In this document: piece after piece, positions 47,409-59,652 of the stretch | Layout of the letters: every line of letters begins with the position of its first letter | How positions within the stretch are numbered: position 1 is the stretch's first letter | NCBI GenBank assembly: GCA_025617745.1 | Contig: CM046856.1 | Location: forward strand, 33,660,208 to 33,724,207 | Direction of reading: 5' to 3' | DNA length: 64,000 bases | Source: Heliocidaris erythrogramma | Lineage: Eukaryota; Echinodermata; Echinoidea; Camarodonta; Echinometridae | Translations under genes and position numbers: made by a program | Notes under the pieces: model-generated | The model's input: the letters and a program-made list of their open reading frames with translations, nothing else | Told to the model about the DNA's origin: nothing | Database searches by the model: none

Positions 47409-48669
47409 TTAAAGGAGAATGAAAGTCAAAACATTGTAATCAAGCGTTTACAAACTAAAATTGTACTTGTTTGAATGATCCAAACATGTCAAAAATCTGA
47501 TGTACCATATTTGAGTAAATTCAATCTTAAAACATGAACTTGCGACGATCTGGCACGGACATGGGCGCCGCCATGTTATGCGGAAAGTGACGAAATTGCG
47601 CTATAGTGTGTGATTGGCTCTTACCATTCATAGCTATCATTCAAAATGATGTCTCTACTAAACGTGTACAAAATATAATTTAAAGCAGATCTGTATCTAA
47701 AAATATTGAAAAACTGTAATTTACGTATTTAAAATGAAATAAAAATAGTGATAACAATACAATTTATTTTACACTGATCTTTAGATTATGAACTAGACCT
47801 GTTTACAGATAATTGTATATGCATACCTTTTTGACAAAGGTTGCTAATGACAAGTCCATAGCTTGCATACCAGAGCATGCCCAACGTAGCAACAACTAAT
47901 GTATGCAAGCTGGATTTCAAGTGTATTTATAGTAGTAGGTGAATGGAATAACTCATCACTAGGTCCTCGGAGAAAAAAACATCCATACAGACTATGAACA
48001 CGATGACAAAGAAGCGGACAAAATATACAGCTCCTCATTGTACCCTCCACAATTGTTCTGGTAACAAAAGAACATCCCTTCATTGCTATTGTATAAAATA
48101 AGTAGAACAGGTGAATATGCATTTGACATCTGTTCCACATACTTTTACATAATAGCAGTGGAGGGATGTTCTATTGTCTACCAGAGCAAGTGTGAGAGGT
48201 ACAATGAGGAGCTGTATATTTTGTCCGCTTCTTTGTTCGCCATGTTCATAGTGACATTTGAAACATTAAGAAACAGGTCTATTTGATAATCTAAAGATCA
48301 GTGTAAAATTAATTGTATTGTTGTTATCACTATTTTTATTTCATTTTAAATACGTAAATTACAGTTTTTCAATATTTTTAGATACAGATCTGCTTTAAAT
48401 TATATTTTGTACACGTTTTGTAGAGACATCATTTTGAATGATAGCTATGAATGGTAACAGCCAATCACACACTATAGCGCAATTTCGTCACTTTCTGCAT
48501 AACATGGCGGCGCCCATGTCCGTGCCAGATCGTCGCAAGTCAATGTTTTAAGATTGAATTTACTCAAATATGGTACATCAGATTTTTGACATGTTTGGAT
48601 CATTCAAACAAGTACAATTTTAGTTTGTAAACGCTTGATTACAATGTTTTGACTTTCATTCTCCTTTAA
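47409..48669. mobile_element. 1.25-kb palindromic element flanked by TTAA
   Basis: TTAA at 47409-47412 and 48666-48669 flank inverted arms of about 390 bp that begin AGGAGAATGAAAGTCAAAAC and end GTTTTGACTTTCATTCTCCT. The arms stay closely matched through GATCTGGCACGGACATGG and AAGCAGATCTGTATCTAAAA. The loop contains another palindrome (47991-48252). The TTAA target suggests piggyBac-type transposition, although no transposase is present. Confidence 0.8.
47991..48252. mobile_element. Smaller palindromic MITE in the loop of the 1.25-kb palindrome, copy 1
   Basis: ACTATGAACACGATGACAAA on the left and the inverse-like TTTGTTCGCCATGTTCATAGT on the right pair imperfectly. Inner blocks AAGAAGCGGACAAAATATAC and GTACAATGAGGAGCTGTATA are also paired. 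A second copy lies at 48884-49119. Confidence 0.75.
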
Positions 48670-48883
48670 TTCCCGTAGTTTATTACTTATATCCCTGCAT
48701 TTAAATAATGTTCAGATAAATGAGCCTTACCAGATGTCATTGGGGACTATTGGAAAATTTGGTGAAATTGTTTTTGAATTACGAGCCTTCAGAACATTAA
48801 GCATAATTGGTTTTGGATTTCAATCAAGAACACTACGTATTTTAGAATAATTATCCAAGCGCCAGATGTGCCATATCTTCTTT
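48670..48883. other. Non-coding spacer
   Basis: Short spacer between two related palindromes. Nothing else was recognised. Confidence 0.4.
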
Positions 48884-49119
48884 CACTATGAACATGACGA
48901 ACAAAGAAGCGGACAATTTATGCTGCTCCTCATTGTACCCTTCACAATTGCACTGGTTAACAAAAGAACATCCATTCATTGCTATCCTGTAAAAATATGT
49001 AGAACAGGTGTCACATAATAGCAGTGAAGGGATGTCGTTTTGTTTACTAGAGCTATTGTGGAGGGTACAATGAGGAGCTGCATAAATTGTCCGCTCTCTT
49101 TGTCACCGTGTTCGTAGTG
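48884..49119. mobile_element. Smaller palindromic MITE, copy 2
   Basis: The ends CACTATGAACATGACGAACA and the inverse-like GTGTTCGTAGTG, with inner blocks AAGAAGCGGACAATTTATG and CATAAATTGTCCGC, match copy 1 over most of its length. The copies differ by small indels, so they are separate and old. Confidence 0.75.
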
Positions 49120-49600
49120 TTTATATGTGAATGGGGATCAGGAAATGACTTCTGATGGCTTCGTCGTTAAGTTTAAACTAGTTTACGTTGTATTGGCAAT
49201 CAACTGGAGCTTGAATGTTGCGAAGTCACGTGTTGGGAATACCGCGAAATGACGTTTCTTCTCCACATGGGAATTCACAGCTGATGTTCGCGTCAAGCCG
49301 CAAGATGAATGTTTGGATGTATGTAAACATGACAAGAGAGAAAGAGAGGGCTTACCTTAAAGTTTGTCATCTAGAGTTAGCCATGTGTCATTCATGCAAA
49401 GCTGATTGAGCCACAAGCTGTATATTGGTTTATGGGAAACAGCTTACAACCCTCCTACCCACGACTATACACCGTACGTTTTCAAGAAAAAATAAACGAA
49501 ATTACCTTTCATTGAAAAGGCGATGATTTGCTGATGTACACTGATGGAGCGAATCAAGCTATCATGAAAACCATTAAATGGGTCATGCTAGTCATTATAC
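49120..49600. other. Non-coding stretch without recognised features
   Basis: No open frame with recognisable content and no element ends. Confidence 0.4.
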
Positions 49601-49763
49601 AAATGATGCACAGGTTGGAGTGGGTCGGTAGGAATTGTGTACACAAGGTACCTCTGAATTGTCTGAACCCACGAGGCGCAGCCGAGTGGGTTTCGGACAA
49701 AATTCAGAGGTACCGAGGGTACACAATTCCTACCGACCCACGAAAAATACCTGTGCATCATCT
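49601..49763. mobile_element. Short palindromic MITE
   Basis: AAATGATGCACAGGT and ACCTGTGCATCATCT form the ends. GTGGGTCGGTAGGAATTGTG is matched exactly in inverse by CACAATTCCTACCGACCCAC, and CAAGGTACCTCTGAATT by AATTCAGAGGTACC. The loop is near 49683 (GGCGCAGCC). Open frames on both strands mirror each other. Confidence 0.85.
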
Positions 49764-49832
49764 GTTTTATAGAATGGGTAAAAAAAAAAGTGAAAATCAA
49801 ACTTTTTCCCAATCATGCATCCAGTGAAAGTG

Positions 49833-49940
49833 AGCCATGCGTCTGGTAAAAAAATTTACCGGACGCATGGCTGAAATTTACCGGACGCATGGCTAAATTT
49901 ACCGGACGCATGGCTCAAATTTACCGGACGCATGGCACTG
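49833..49940. repeat. 21-bp minisatellite (AAATTTACCGGACGCATGGCT)x4 with an inverted leading unit
   Basis: Four direct units of about 20-21 bp (49851-49937) contain TTTACCGGACGCATGGC. Just before them AGCCATGCGTCTGGTAAA is the inverse of the unit, so the block can fold back. There is no leader or spacer sequence of CRISPR kind. Confidence 0.85.
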
Positions 49941-50544
49941 GTAAATCATTTCCATGCATCATAAATGGATTTGGGAAGTGTTTACGGGAAATTCAATGTG
50001 TTGTCTTCACGAGCACATCAGCAAGAGTTCTTAGTATATGCGGAACATTTTTGTTTTTGATACTTGTAGCTTTCTGCTACCACCTTTTCTCCGGAGAGCC
50101 AAGCTAATATATAATTTACTTAAAGACGCTGTGAATAGATAGTTTTGGTCAGGAGAAAAAGGACATGTAAGCACGATGTACATATATTTTCGTTTTCAGT
50201 ATCTATGAGAATATGACATTGTTAATATTGTTATTGCACTGTAAGGTGAAAAAGATTCATTGATATGAAAATGGTTGATATTGCTATGGAAAACATTCAC
50301 AACACATAATGCACAAACATTATTTCTTTATGCCTACGTTAATACATTTTGTAAACGCTGTGATATAGTTGTACTATGGAGAGGGTACTAAATGCTAGTT
50401 ATTATTTTTATTATTATCATTATTATCATCATTATCATTATTATCATTAGCGTCAATTGGAGTTGGTATTAAATCGTTACATTCGACTATTTTGAATGTA
50501 ATTCATCCCACTCTTAAAAGGATACTCAACCGCAGATTGTGGAC
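49941..50544. other. Non-coding stretch with ATT/ATC tract
   Basis: An ATTATTATC-rich tract spans about 50400-50450. Otherwise nothing was recognised. Confidence 0.4.
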
Positions 50545-50815
50545 GTTTTAATGCCGCGAGAGGGCACCGTGATCGTTACCTGGTCATGCCGTTGCCCCTC
50601 GGAGAGCAAACCTCGGATAGACTGGTCGCCGCACAAACATGTACGCTCCAGCTGAGCTCGAGCTCTCGTGCGAGATTCGGTCGGCTTCGTGCAGTCGAAA
50701 TGTAATCCCACTTAGTCCAACGGACGCGTTCGACGCACAAACTTTGTGTACGAGTGAATGGGGCTTACGCAATCCTGACTTTCCCCACAGCCGCCCGGTT
50801 GCGTATCCCTTTAAT
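50545..50815. promoter_or_regulatory. CpG-rich island in AT-rich surroundings, function unknown
   Basis: This stretch has many CG dinucleotides (CCGCGAG, GTCGCCGCAC, CGTGCGAG, GGACGCGTTCGACGC, GCCGCCCGG) and is clearly GC-richer than its neighbours. Open frames cross it on both strands (87 codons plus, 120 codons minus) but show no known domain. It could be a promoter, a first exon or a piece of an old GC-rich repeat. Confidence 0.3.
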
Positions 50816-52964
50816 AGGATGAATCTTTTTCTAGAAGATAGATGCCTCCGCTTTAAAAAGATCAAATATAACAGATCAAAAAGTCCTACATTCAGAAGTT
50901 GAACTGATTCTATCTCTTTTGAAAAGCAGGTGACGAGGGCTGACAAGAGTTGTGTGTTTCAATAATTACAACGAAAAATACGTTAATTTGAAATTTATAC
51001 TGTAACCAAAGAATTTAAGTCCCTGTTCAGCAGGTTTTTCTTGCGTCTCATGATGTTTATTTTGTGACCCGTCGGGCGTTTTGGCAATTTCGAGTCGAAT
51101 TGTTCTTCGGAAAGCTATGTGAACTAATTAATTGCATGACGTATCTTGACAGGAGATTAGGTGTCGGATCTGTTGCTCGAACGAATTCTTATCAAATTAT
51201 TTCCAGCAAGCGGTAGTAATCGTCAATAAAAAGTTACCAAAAAAAAATATTTGTGGTTGAGGAATTTCGTTACATGCTGATAGCGTTCAACAAGAATTCA
51301 TGCCAGTCATTGTAAATTATCTTCACCAATCCATTAAGATACTGTCCACTGACTTCGTTTTCCTTTTTGCAGACATGTATCGTAGCCTACTTATTGCCTG
51401 AACCTCACGCTATGTCTAAATACCCTCTACAAAGAAAGTGTGATGAGATCGATATTCAGAAGGGCCGTGATGTGACCACACTAAGTTGTAGATCGGACAC
51501 TTTCAGTTGTTAGAATACAATCTTTAGGATTTTTTTCATCCAGAAAGTAAAATAGTGAGGTATAATATTGTCTAACAGCAGCTAGCTTAAAGACCACAAA
51601 CATGTTGACTATTACTTTTTCATCCTTTGCAATGGGAAACATCGTTGACAATGTTGAATACAGGTCTAAAGACTCTGTTCAATGGCCTACGATCATTGTA
51701 CATAAAATTATAGGGAGTAATGCGGCCAAGGACGTAGAATTATGTCCTTTCCACCTTACCGACACCATTTCCAATATGTAGGACAATTATTAGACCATGA
51801 TTATTTCTGGAATGAGGAATCACCTGTCACTATACTTATTTGATATCCAGTAAAATGTGGTACACTTCGTCATCCGTGCATACATGTTATTCAACGTTTT
51901 GCATTATGGTTTATATAATACTGATGTCTTTCTTTCCGCCAACCCTTTCATCGCAGGAATTATTTTTAAGGGCGAAATTGATCACATTTTGTTCTTCAAA
52001 TTGGCAACAAAAAATATGTATTTTTTTAAATGCTACATGGTTCTAATAAATGTAATGTCTTTGGAAACAACATACATGGTTAGGCACTTTGTATAAAAGT
52101 TTTTAAAAAAATGACAAAAGAATGATTTTGAACATCTCAGTGTGTTGCCAATTTAAGGATTTTCAAGCTTATTCTCACTTTTAAACTTCCTGGCATCAAA
52201 CGGAATATGGTCATGTAACAAAAATGGACACAATGTGTGTAGAAATTTTGCTCTTTCTACTCATGCATCTGGTATATATTTTAGGGCTCTAAATCAAAAG
52301 TTATTGGGCCAAACCACAAAATGTGGTCAGTTGTCTCGAAAGGGTTAAGTTCCTACAGAGTTTGGTTTGTAGGTTAGATGAGAATATCCATGTACTTTGA
52401 AATGAATGTTCGAAAGTTTGACAGCTGATTTTATGATTTTTTATCATTCCGCAGTTCAAATCGCCGTTTTTTGTGTTATAACGAAATGCTGTTTGACTCT
52501 AGATCCATGGGGGTAAAATGCTATTTGATCAATGAAGTATTTTTATTTTTTGATGTTCTGCACAGCGTCTTCAGGTTCAGTATCAATATTGTGACTAAGC
52601 CAAGAAACTTACACCAAACATGTTCCATAACTTTGTTACCTCACATGTCACTTGAATTTTATCCTGCGTGAATTATTTGTATCCCAGTCCTATAGTAAGA
52701 AAGAGATAAAAGAAAATTGTAAAGTACAATATTTCTCAAAATATTTTATGCTACCCTCTAGTGATTGTCGGATATTTAGAATGCTTGATTCATGCTCAAA
52801 CATTTTTACAATCAGCACGTGGATATAGCTTGGTTGACCCGTCTGTTCCAGAGCAACCCTTTGTCTGTTTATCACATATGACATTGGCACAGTAGGAGTT
52901 GATAAGTTTTTTATTCGGGGAAAGGCAGAGTTTATTTCAAGTCCCGTGGAAACAACGCAAAAAA
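50816..52964. other. Non-coding stretch without recognised features
   Basis: No coding frame with motif support and no repeat ends were seen. Confidence 0.35.
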
Positions 52965-53085
52965 TACTACTACTACTACTAATAATGTTGGTTCTTTTAT
53001 AGCGCTCATGTCCGCCACGTCGTGACGCTCCTGGCGCTTCAACGTTATTACCCCTGTCATAGCGAAGAAATGCAGCGGAGCCCAC
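52965..53085 (-). mobile_element. 3' fragment of a LINE or SINE, minus strand
   Basis: Read on the minus strand, GGACATGAGCGCTATAAAAG is followed by AACCAACATTATTAG and a run of TAG/TAGTAG repeats. This resembles the GCGCTATA(C/T)AAGAAC... ATTATT tail of the SINE at 22986-23265. Only the tail end is present. Confidence 0.5.
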
Positions 53086-53685
53086 AGACCTTTCAAAGTG
53101 TCGTTTTATGTTTTATTATGCTTGGAAAACGATTTTTTTTTTGGTCAAGTTGCTATCATAAACTGGAAAGCAGTAATTTGATTTGTGATTTCCGTTTCTC
53201 TGATTGATGAAATGGAAAATTAACCCGGGTGGCCAGTTACTTTGAGTGAAATAAGAAATCTTATTCGAAATAGTGAGTGTAACACTGTTGAAGTGTTGAA
53301 TTAATTGCAATATCAAAATTCAAGTATTAACCGTTTTGTATGCACGACTGTAAGTTATTTTCCATGGCCCTGCATACAAACGTGAGAACACTGAATCGTA
53401 ATCGTAAGTTATTTTGTGTACAAAAGAAAATGGTTGGAATAAAATGAATTCCACGACAGACCTGAATATGTTCTGTGCTCCTTTGACAACGATTTGTACC
53501 GCCCAGTCGTACCGCATTTATTCCTCTCTTGAAATCTCGTGAAGTGAAGTGGAAGGACTGGTATATCCTCTTTATTCTCAGCTCTACATGTTCGTGAAGT
53601 CAGCTAGTCTTTATAACCAGTCTCTACTATTTTCGTTTAATGTGTTGATGCTGATATCTATTTCTACTTGATTGGTAAGGCAACA
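53086..53685. other. Non-coding stretch without recognised genes
   Basis: Nothing convincing. TTTTGTATGCA and TGCATACAAA near 53334 and 53370 form only a small inverted pair. Confidence 0.35.
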
Positions 53686-53834
53686 TGGGCCCGTTTCATA
53701 GAACTTGTTATCAGTAACAACTGCCGCATTTCTATGACAAATTTTCTCTCCGCCAATCAGATGCAAGGATTTCAGTAGCTTATAACAGTTATTACAGTTT
53801 GTTATTGATAACAAGTTTTATGAAACAGGGCCCA
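53686..53834. mobile_element. Palindromic MITE of the TTATAAGCTACTGAAATC family, copy 2 (inverse orientation)
   Basis: The ends TGGGCCCGTTTCATAGAACT and AAGTTTTATGAAACAGGGCCCA are inverted. The core appears in inverse: CCAATCAGATGCAAGGATTT, then CAGTAGCTTATAACAGTT. Confidence 0.85.
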
Positions 53835-56216
53835 GATACATTTGAGGAAATATGGGTTTTGCACCTTTGAGCCATGGCGAGTAGGCTTGGTAATTACGTA
53901 TCGAATTGGTTTCGACCCTAGGACTCCTCGTACACACACAACTGCTTTATTTGCTTAGCCAATATGCCAGTTCCTTATGTAGATATGCAAAAAAATGTGG
54001 ACATGTAAGACAACAGAAATAAAAAATAAGCTGATTATATTTGATTAAGTTAAAGTTTTTTTGTTGTATCTAATCTACAAATGCAGATTTATGAGATTAA
54101 AGTGTGTGTTTTTGCATGATCTTGAACTGCAAATCATATTAGTTTTTTTTAGTTCTTGCAGAGAAAATGTCAATTTTGGCTAAAATTCAATAATATGTTA
54201 GGCCAAAATGATAAAATGATCTAGTATTGGTCCATTCAGATTCTTAAAAAAATTAGCATAATTTTTTAAAGAGTTTTTTCATGGTCATTGTTTCATCCTG
54301 CCCACCTGAGAGTTGGTGGTAAAATGGGCACCTGATTCAAATAATGAAATTGTAATAATAGAACTGTTAAAAAGCGGAGGAAGAGCTGTTTAATAGCGAA
54401 GCTGTATTTAAAGCAAGATATGCACAATTTTTTAGAGAGTTTATAAAATTTAGAAAGAGCAAAAAATCCACTTTTAACAGACGAGATGATTGTTATCTTG
54501 CTCAACACTATCCAATGGACAATATACAATATCTATGAATTCGTTTCCTGCACAATTCGACCACCAGAAAGAAACCTTTATTCCTACAATGGCAAAATAT
54601 ATCATCAAGGCAAGAAAACAGCGGATGCTAATTTTCGAAATAAATTGTTAAGGACAACATCAATTTGGACGAACATTATACTGTGATTCATTAGGGTTTA
54701 ATTATACATTTCTTTAAATAATATACGTCAAAGTGACCACTTTGTGGGTTAGTTAAGAGCACAGATCGTGTAGACTAGCTAATAGTGATGCAGTGCAGCG
54801 ACACAAATTTCAATTTGACAATTCTTCTGGCTGTTAGGTCGCCAATCTACGCGTAGGTGAAGATAGGGAGATGATATGTCCATGTGAGGACAGCCAGTTT
54901 AGTCAAGCGAGTTTGAGAATTATATGCTTTTAAACGTTTCCTGTTCAAGCAAGGTGACGTCACAGTACGACATGCATGCAACGAGTCAGATGCAGATCTG
55001 TTTTACCATTTTGCAGTCTATTATAAAACAAAATATTGATGTACAATGTAAATTAAGTTTCATAATAAATACAAAATACCATTTGAAGGTGAATAGGTAC
55101 ATTCTGGGGAGTTGTATAAATTGCCATCGCTGTAAGAGTAGCAGCAAAGAAGACTGACAGAGATCAGATGCATACTCAAGAGTTTTCATCTTCAGATAAA
55201 TCATGAACCGCCTTAACTGTTAAAAGAAAAAAGATGAATAATTAAAAAAAAAAACTTTATAACGAAAAGAAGATGGAGATGGATTTAAAAAAATACCTAC
55301 TATATGCACAAAAAGGTGAAAAGGAAATACATGTCTATATGCATTGGGGCATAAGTTAATTTTTGTGACCTTTCTGTAGCAAAATGCAGAGCTGGGAACA
55401 AAAATATAAGGAGATATAGAGAAATGTGAAGATGTAATACAGAAAAAAAGTTATTTAGAAAGGCAAGAAAAGGGTTCAACGGAAATGCCCAATCGATGAT
55501 TTATTCCCAAGTTACTTGTATCATTTCTTTTTTTTATTTTGACAGCTGCATGTGACATTAATGAAAATCAAATGGCTGAGATTTTGAATGGCATTTTTTT
55601 TAAAACTCACCTGTTTCGTGAAGCAATTTTTTTCTCTAAAGAATAGCTGATTTGCGCTTAGATCGGCGTTCCATAGTCCCGTAAGTATACTCCAGGTCAG
55701 ATACCCGAAGCATGTTGGATGACATTTTGAAATGTTCAAGAGGGTGAGGAGTACTTTAAAAGTATATTAAATTTGTCAGGCATTCCATTCTCGTTTTATT
55801 ATTGCAACATGGAACATAGCAGGAATGTATGTTGAAAGTGATTGATCTTGAAATGCGTTCATATTTCAAGTATAGCTACAAATAATTCTAAAACTTTTTC
55901 CAAGTATTGATTTCACATGTTTGTGTAGTCCTATGTACCCATGTTCGATGCTTTTCACTTTTAGAAATATTGATTTTTTAAAATACAATTATAATAATCC
56001 CTAAACTTACATATTGAAACATTCAACATTCATAACTTTTGAACATATTCTTTAACGGTGCATTGGCATAATCTGTACTCCCATTACCTGTAATGCATTT
56101 AAGGATTATATTCAAGCAGAAGACTCACCTTCCCCAACCACAGCACATGTTCACATCGATTCATCTATATATCTTTTTGACATTCTTCGTCTAACTTTGC
56201 CTCATCATGGACTACT
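53835..56216. other. Non-coding stretch without recognised features
   Basis: AT-rich sequence with A and T runs. Short open frames lack motifs. Confidence 0.35.
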
Positions 56217-56354
56217 GGGGAGCGTTTCATCAAGCGTTTTGTCAGTGATTTTTACTGACAAATTTGCTCTCACCCAATCGGATGCAAGGATTTCAGTAGC
56301 TTATAACAGTTGTCGGTAAAAATCACTGACAGAACGCTTGATGAAATGCTCCCC
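56217..56354. mobile_element. Palindromic MITE of the TTATAAGCTACTGAAATC family, copy 3
   Basis: The ends GGGGAGCGTTTCATCAAGCG and CGCTTGATGAAATGCTCCCC are inverted. The core is in inverse orientation: CCAATCGGATGCAAGGATTT, CAGTAGCTTATAACAGTT. Inverted GTCAGTGATTTTTACTGAC blocks lie inside. Confidence 0.85.
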
Positions 56355-59041
56355 TGATGTAACACCCTCTCTATCTCGCGACGTTGTACTGCTAGAAAGA
56401 ATATTCAATTTCTAATTTGAAGCTTCTCTGTATCAGGGTTGGTTTAATTCAGCTCCTTGCTGAAATTGATTCGAGTGTCTCAAATCATTCTGAATTAGGA
56501 ATAACAGGCTTCTCTAGTTTGGGGAACGTCGTGTTTTTATTTCTAAATGTCATCAAGAACTCAATTTGTCTCGTCAGAGCTATTTATCTAGGGACAACGT
56601 CTCCTGTATAGGTTGTATCTCCGGTTGTTGTGTCTCCTTGCAATAGGCGTACGTCACTCCATGTAGGTACGTGACTCCACACACTTCCCTGTACTATTCA
56701 ATAGGATCATGCCTCTGTTATTCTTGAACGTAACATCAATAACTTATATTTGATTGTACTAAAAACGACGTACGGTACAGCAGAGCTCTATTGAATGACA
56801 GTATTAACGTTAGTATGAATGGCCAATTTGTCAGTATGTTTTTGAACTATTGATTTCATTAATTTGGGCGTTTTAAATTTGGAAAAAGATGCCATTGTCA
56901 ATGAAAACATATTTGTCTTACTACCAACGTGACTTCACTTACATTCTTGAATCTGGATTTAGATTAAATTTCATGAACGATGTGTACTTTGTATATTTTT
57001 CAAAACGTTTCAAAGCTTCTCTCAATTTCACCCTGATTCTGTTGTACTCGAGGTGAATAGCTTAAGTACGTTTCTCCCTTTGGCTTACCTATGTTTTTCA
57101 TTATCTTCAGACTCACAGAACAGACATGTTAGTAAAATTACATAGAGAATTATTATTTTCTTTGGATGTGTTGTAGCAATTCTTCATTGGTAATGCACTG
57201 AATCCTTAATTTTCAAGACACATTGTCATCAATTAACCATGTTTGTGACAGTTATCTAATATTTGACAGGCGAGTTTTAGCAGCGAATGTTCACGGACTA
57301 ACATATTTCAAATGCAGGTATGCAAACTTTGCAGGTATGCAAACTTTGTGGATGTACCTTGGTAAATTTATGTTCTCTTTTCCTTCTTGGTTATTTCGCA
57401 TTTCAAACTACTGACACTACCTTTTGGCTAATGTTTGAGGAGCACTGAAGGATTTTAGAGTCATATTGATTAAACGTTAAGGTATGGTTTATTGGTTTCG
57501 CTAGTGAAATAAATTTAGATTTCATTTTTTTAGTCACAAAGTTGTGAAAGCTAATATTCTAATTTAACATAATATTATACCAATGTTAAGATGTACGTCT
57601 TGTGAATGGACCTCAAAATAATATCAAGAAGGGACACGTATTGAAAAGGCAAACGATATATTTCAAAATGAACAGTTTTGGGAAACATTTAAACACGAAA
57701 AATAGTTTCATTTTATATTACGATAAAAGCATATTGATTTTGTCAAACTCTCAAAGTCGATGCATTTGGAAGAAAATTTGTCCACCTCAATTACTGTGTT
57801 GAATTTCAGAAAAAAACTATTTTGACGTCACTTTCCAAAGACAGGGTCTTCTTAAAGATGTCTTCTGAGTATGTGTGAATAAATGGCTAATCTTTAAGGT
57901 CACGCTCTCTCTATCTATCCTCAAAGGTTGTCCTACCGAAGTGGAAAATTGTGTGTCATGGGTGAAGTTGATGAAATTACTTTTCTCACCTCCGGATAAT
58001 TGAACATCAAGTGGGTAGATTGAAGCGGCCCAAATCTGACTGCTTCCACTAGAAAAAAAAAAACCAACGAGGAGAGGGAGAGAGTTGAAAAGACATGGCA
58101 AGATAAAACTGGAAGCGCTGTCACTCAGGAGCATATGTGTATTTGTCTTTGGAAACATAATCACAAAAAGTTAAATAAAGTTTACGTCGGTCAGTGATTG
58201 ATGATGTGACGTTAATGACTATCTTGCAAACGATATGAAAGCTTTTGTGGGGGAAAGGAAGGCTTTTCCATATCGCCAAGACTTTAGAGAAATCAACTCA
58301 AGTGTAATTTCACTACCCTGCTGTATATTCCATAGAACCATATTGTTTGGATTACGTTCGAAATGTTCACACATTTCAATATGCAATGGACAAGGCTTTA
58401 ATTGTTAGGTTGATTTTTTTCGAATGTCCTTGTTCGTGTCAATATGCATTTTGGAGAACGGCAGTTTTTGATCGTGTAATTAAATGTTGAAAATAGAGAG
58501 ATAAATAACTTCTACTTTTGAGGAAATCCGACCTTTTATACTTCACGTTTTAAAACCTCTAATTTGTTTTTAACATTTTTCAAAATGAACATGGCAATTT
58601 CAGGGACTTCTAGAGTAGCCAGTATTTATAATTTAATGTTATGTGTTATAGGTGTGTATATTTCAAATTTTATTTATTCATTTATTTTTTTGTATTTTTT
58701 TTTTGTGTGGGGGGGGGGGGGCAGGTAATGTCATCATGCGGCTTTTCATCTCACCTTTCTGAAATCATTTTAATTAACGTTTGTTTCCTTGATTTAGAGA
58801 GTTCAAATATGAAATGAATATGTGCGTTTTTTAAAACAGTATTAAGATTCTTCATGAAAGACTTAAAAATCAAATATAAATATCAAAGAAAACAACGTAA
58901 AATATTATGTAAATACAAATACCGTTGTCATGAGAATACAAAATTAGAGTCTAACTTAAATCTCAACTCATCATTATGCATTCTACTCATATCTATTAAA
59001 GATATGAAATAAAGATATTAACATGTAGCATTCTAAGGTCT
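56355..59041. other. Non-coding stretch; small tandem duplication and T/G run
   Basis: GCAGGTATGCAAACTTTG is duplicated in tandem at about 57314-57349. A T run and then a G run lie at about 58690-58722. Open frames such as 57817-58164 (minus) have no recognised family. Confidence 0.4.
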
Positions 59042-59180
59042 AGGGAGCGTTTCATCAAGCGTTTTGTCAGTGATTTTTACCAACAACTGTTATAAGCTAC
59101 TGAAATCATTGCATCTGATTGGCTGAGAGCAAATTTGTCAGTAAAAATCACTGACAAGACACTTGATGAAACGCTCCCCA
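59042..59180. mobile_element. Palindromic MITE of the TTATAAGCTACTGAAATC family, copy 4
   Basis: The ends GGGAGCGTTTCATCAAGCG and ACACTTGATGAAACGCTCCC are inverted. The core is in direct orientation: ACTGTTATAAGCTACTGAAA, GATTGGCTGAGAGCAAA. The terminal arms match copy 3 closely, so copies 3 and 4 form a subfamily. Confidence 0.85.
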
Positions 59181-59616
59181 GGACTTATTTTTTCTGTAAA
59201 AGGATATAAAATGTACATTGGTTATTATCTTTCTTAAATAAAGAAAACAAATATGGATGGTAATGTGTTAAGGTGAAAATATATTTATATACGCCCAAAG
59301 AACTGCCACATTTAAAGAATATAAAAGCCAAAGAAGAGGAAGGGATTATTTCATGAATTAAAGAACGTAGGTAATAGAGAAATTATCCTGTTTGCATTAA
59401 TATTTTATGCAATGAGTCTTAGATAAAGGACCCTTATAGAGAGTGGGAATATGACTGCGAAAGAATCAGTCATAGTGCAAATCTCTGAAAATTCGTGAAA
59501 GGAATAATCATGAATGCGTTTCAAAATTCTTCCTGACATCGGACGTGAGAAATGGCATGACCGCTTCAAACGCCAGTTCGGTGTTTTGAAGTCATGAGAG
59601 AGAGACAGAGAGAGAG

Positions 59617-59652
<36 letters not shown>

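Noticed and set aside
47844-48286. Open frames of 98 and 67 codons
   Set aside because: They fall in a palindrome loop and repeat each other's sequence in inverse.
49528-49827. Open frames of 99 and 74 codons on opposite strands
   Set aside because: Both encode the same palindromic stretch (VGRNCV and VPLN appear on both strands), so they are by-products of a MITE.
49833-49940. Possible CRISPR-like array
   Set aside because: The units are contiguous without unique spacers and the context is eukaryotic repeat DNA.
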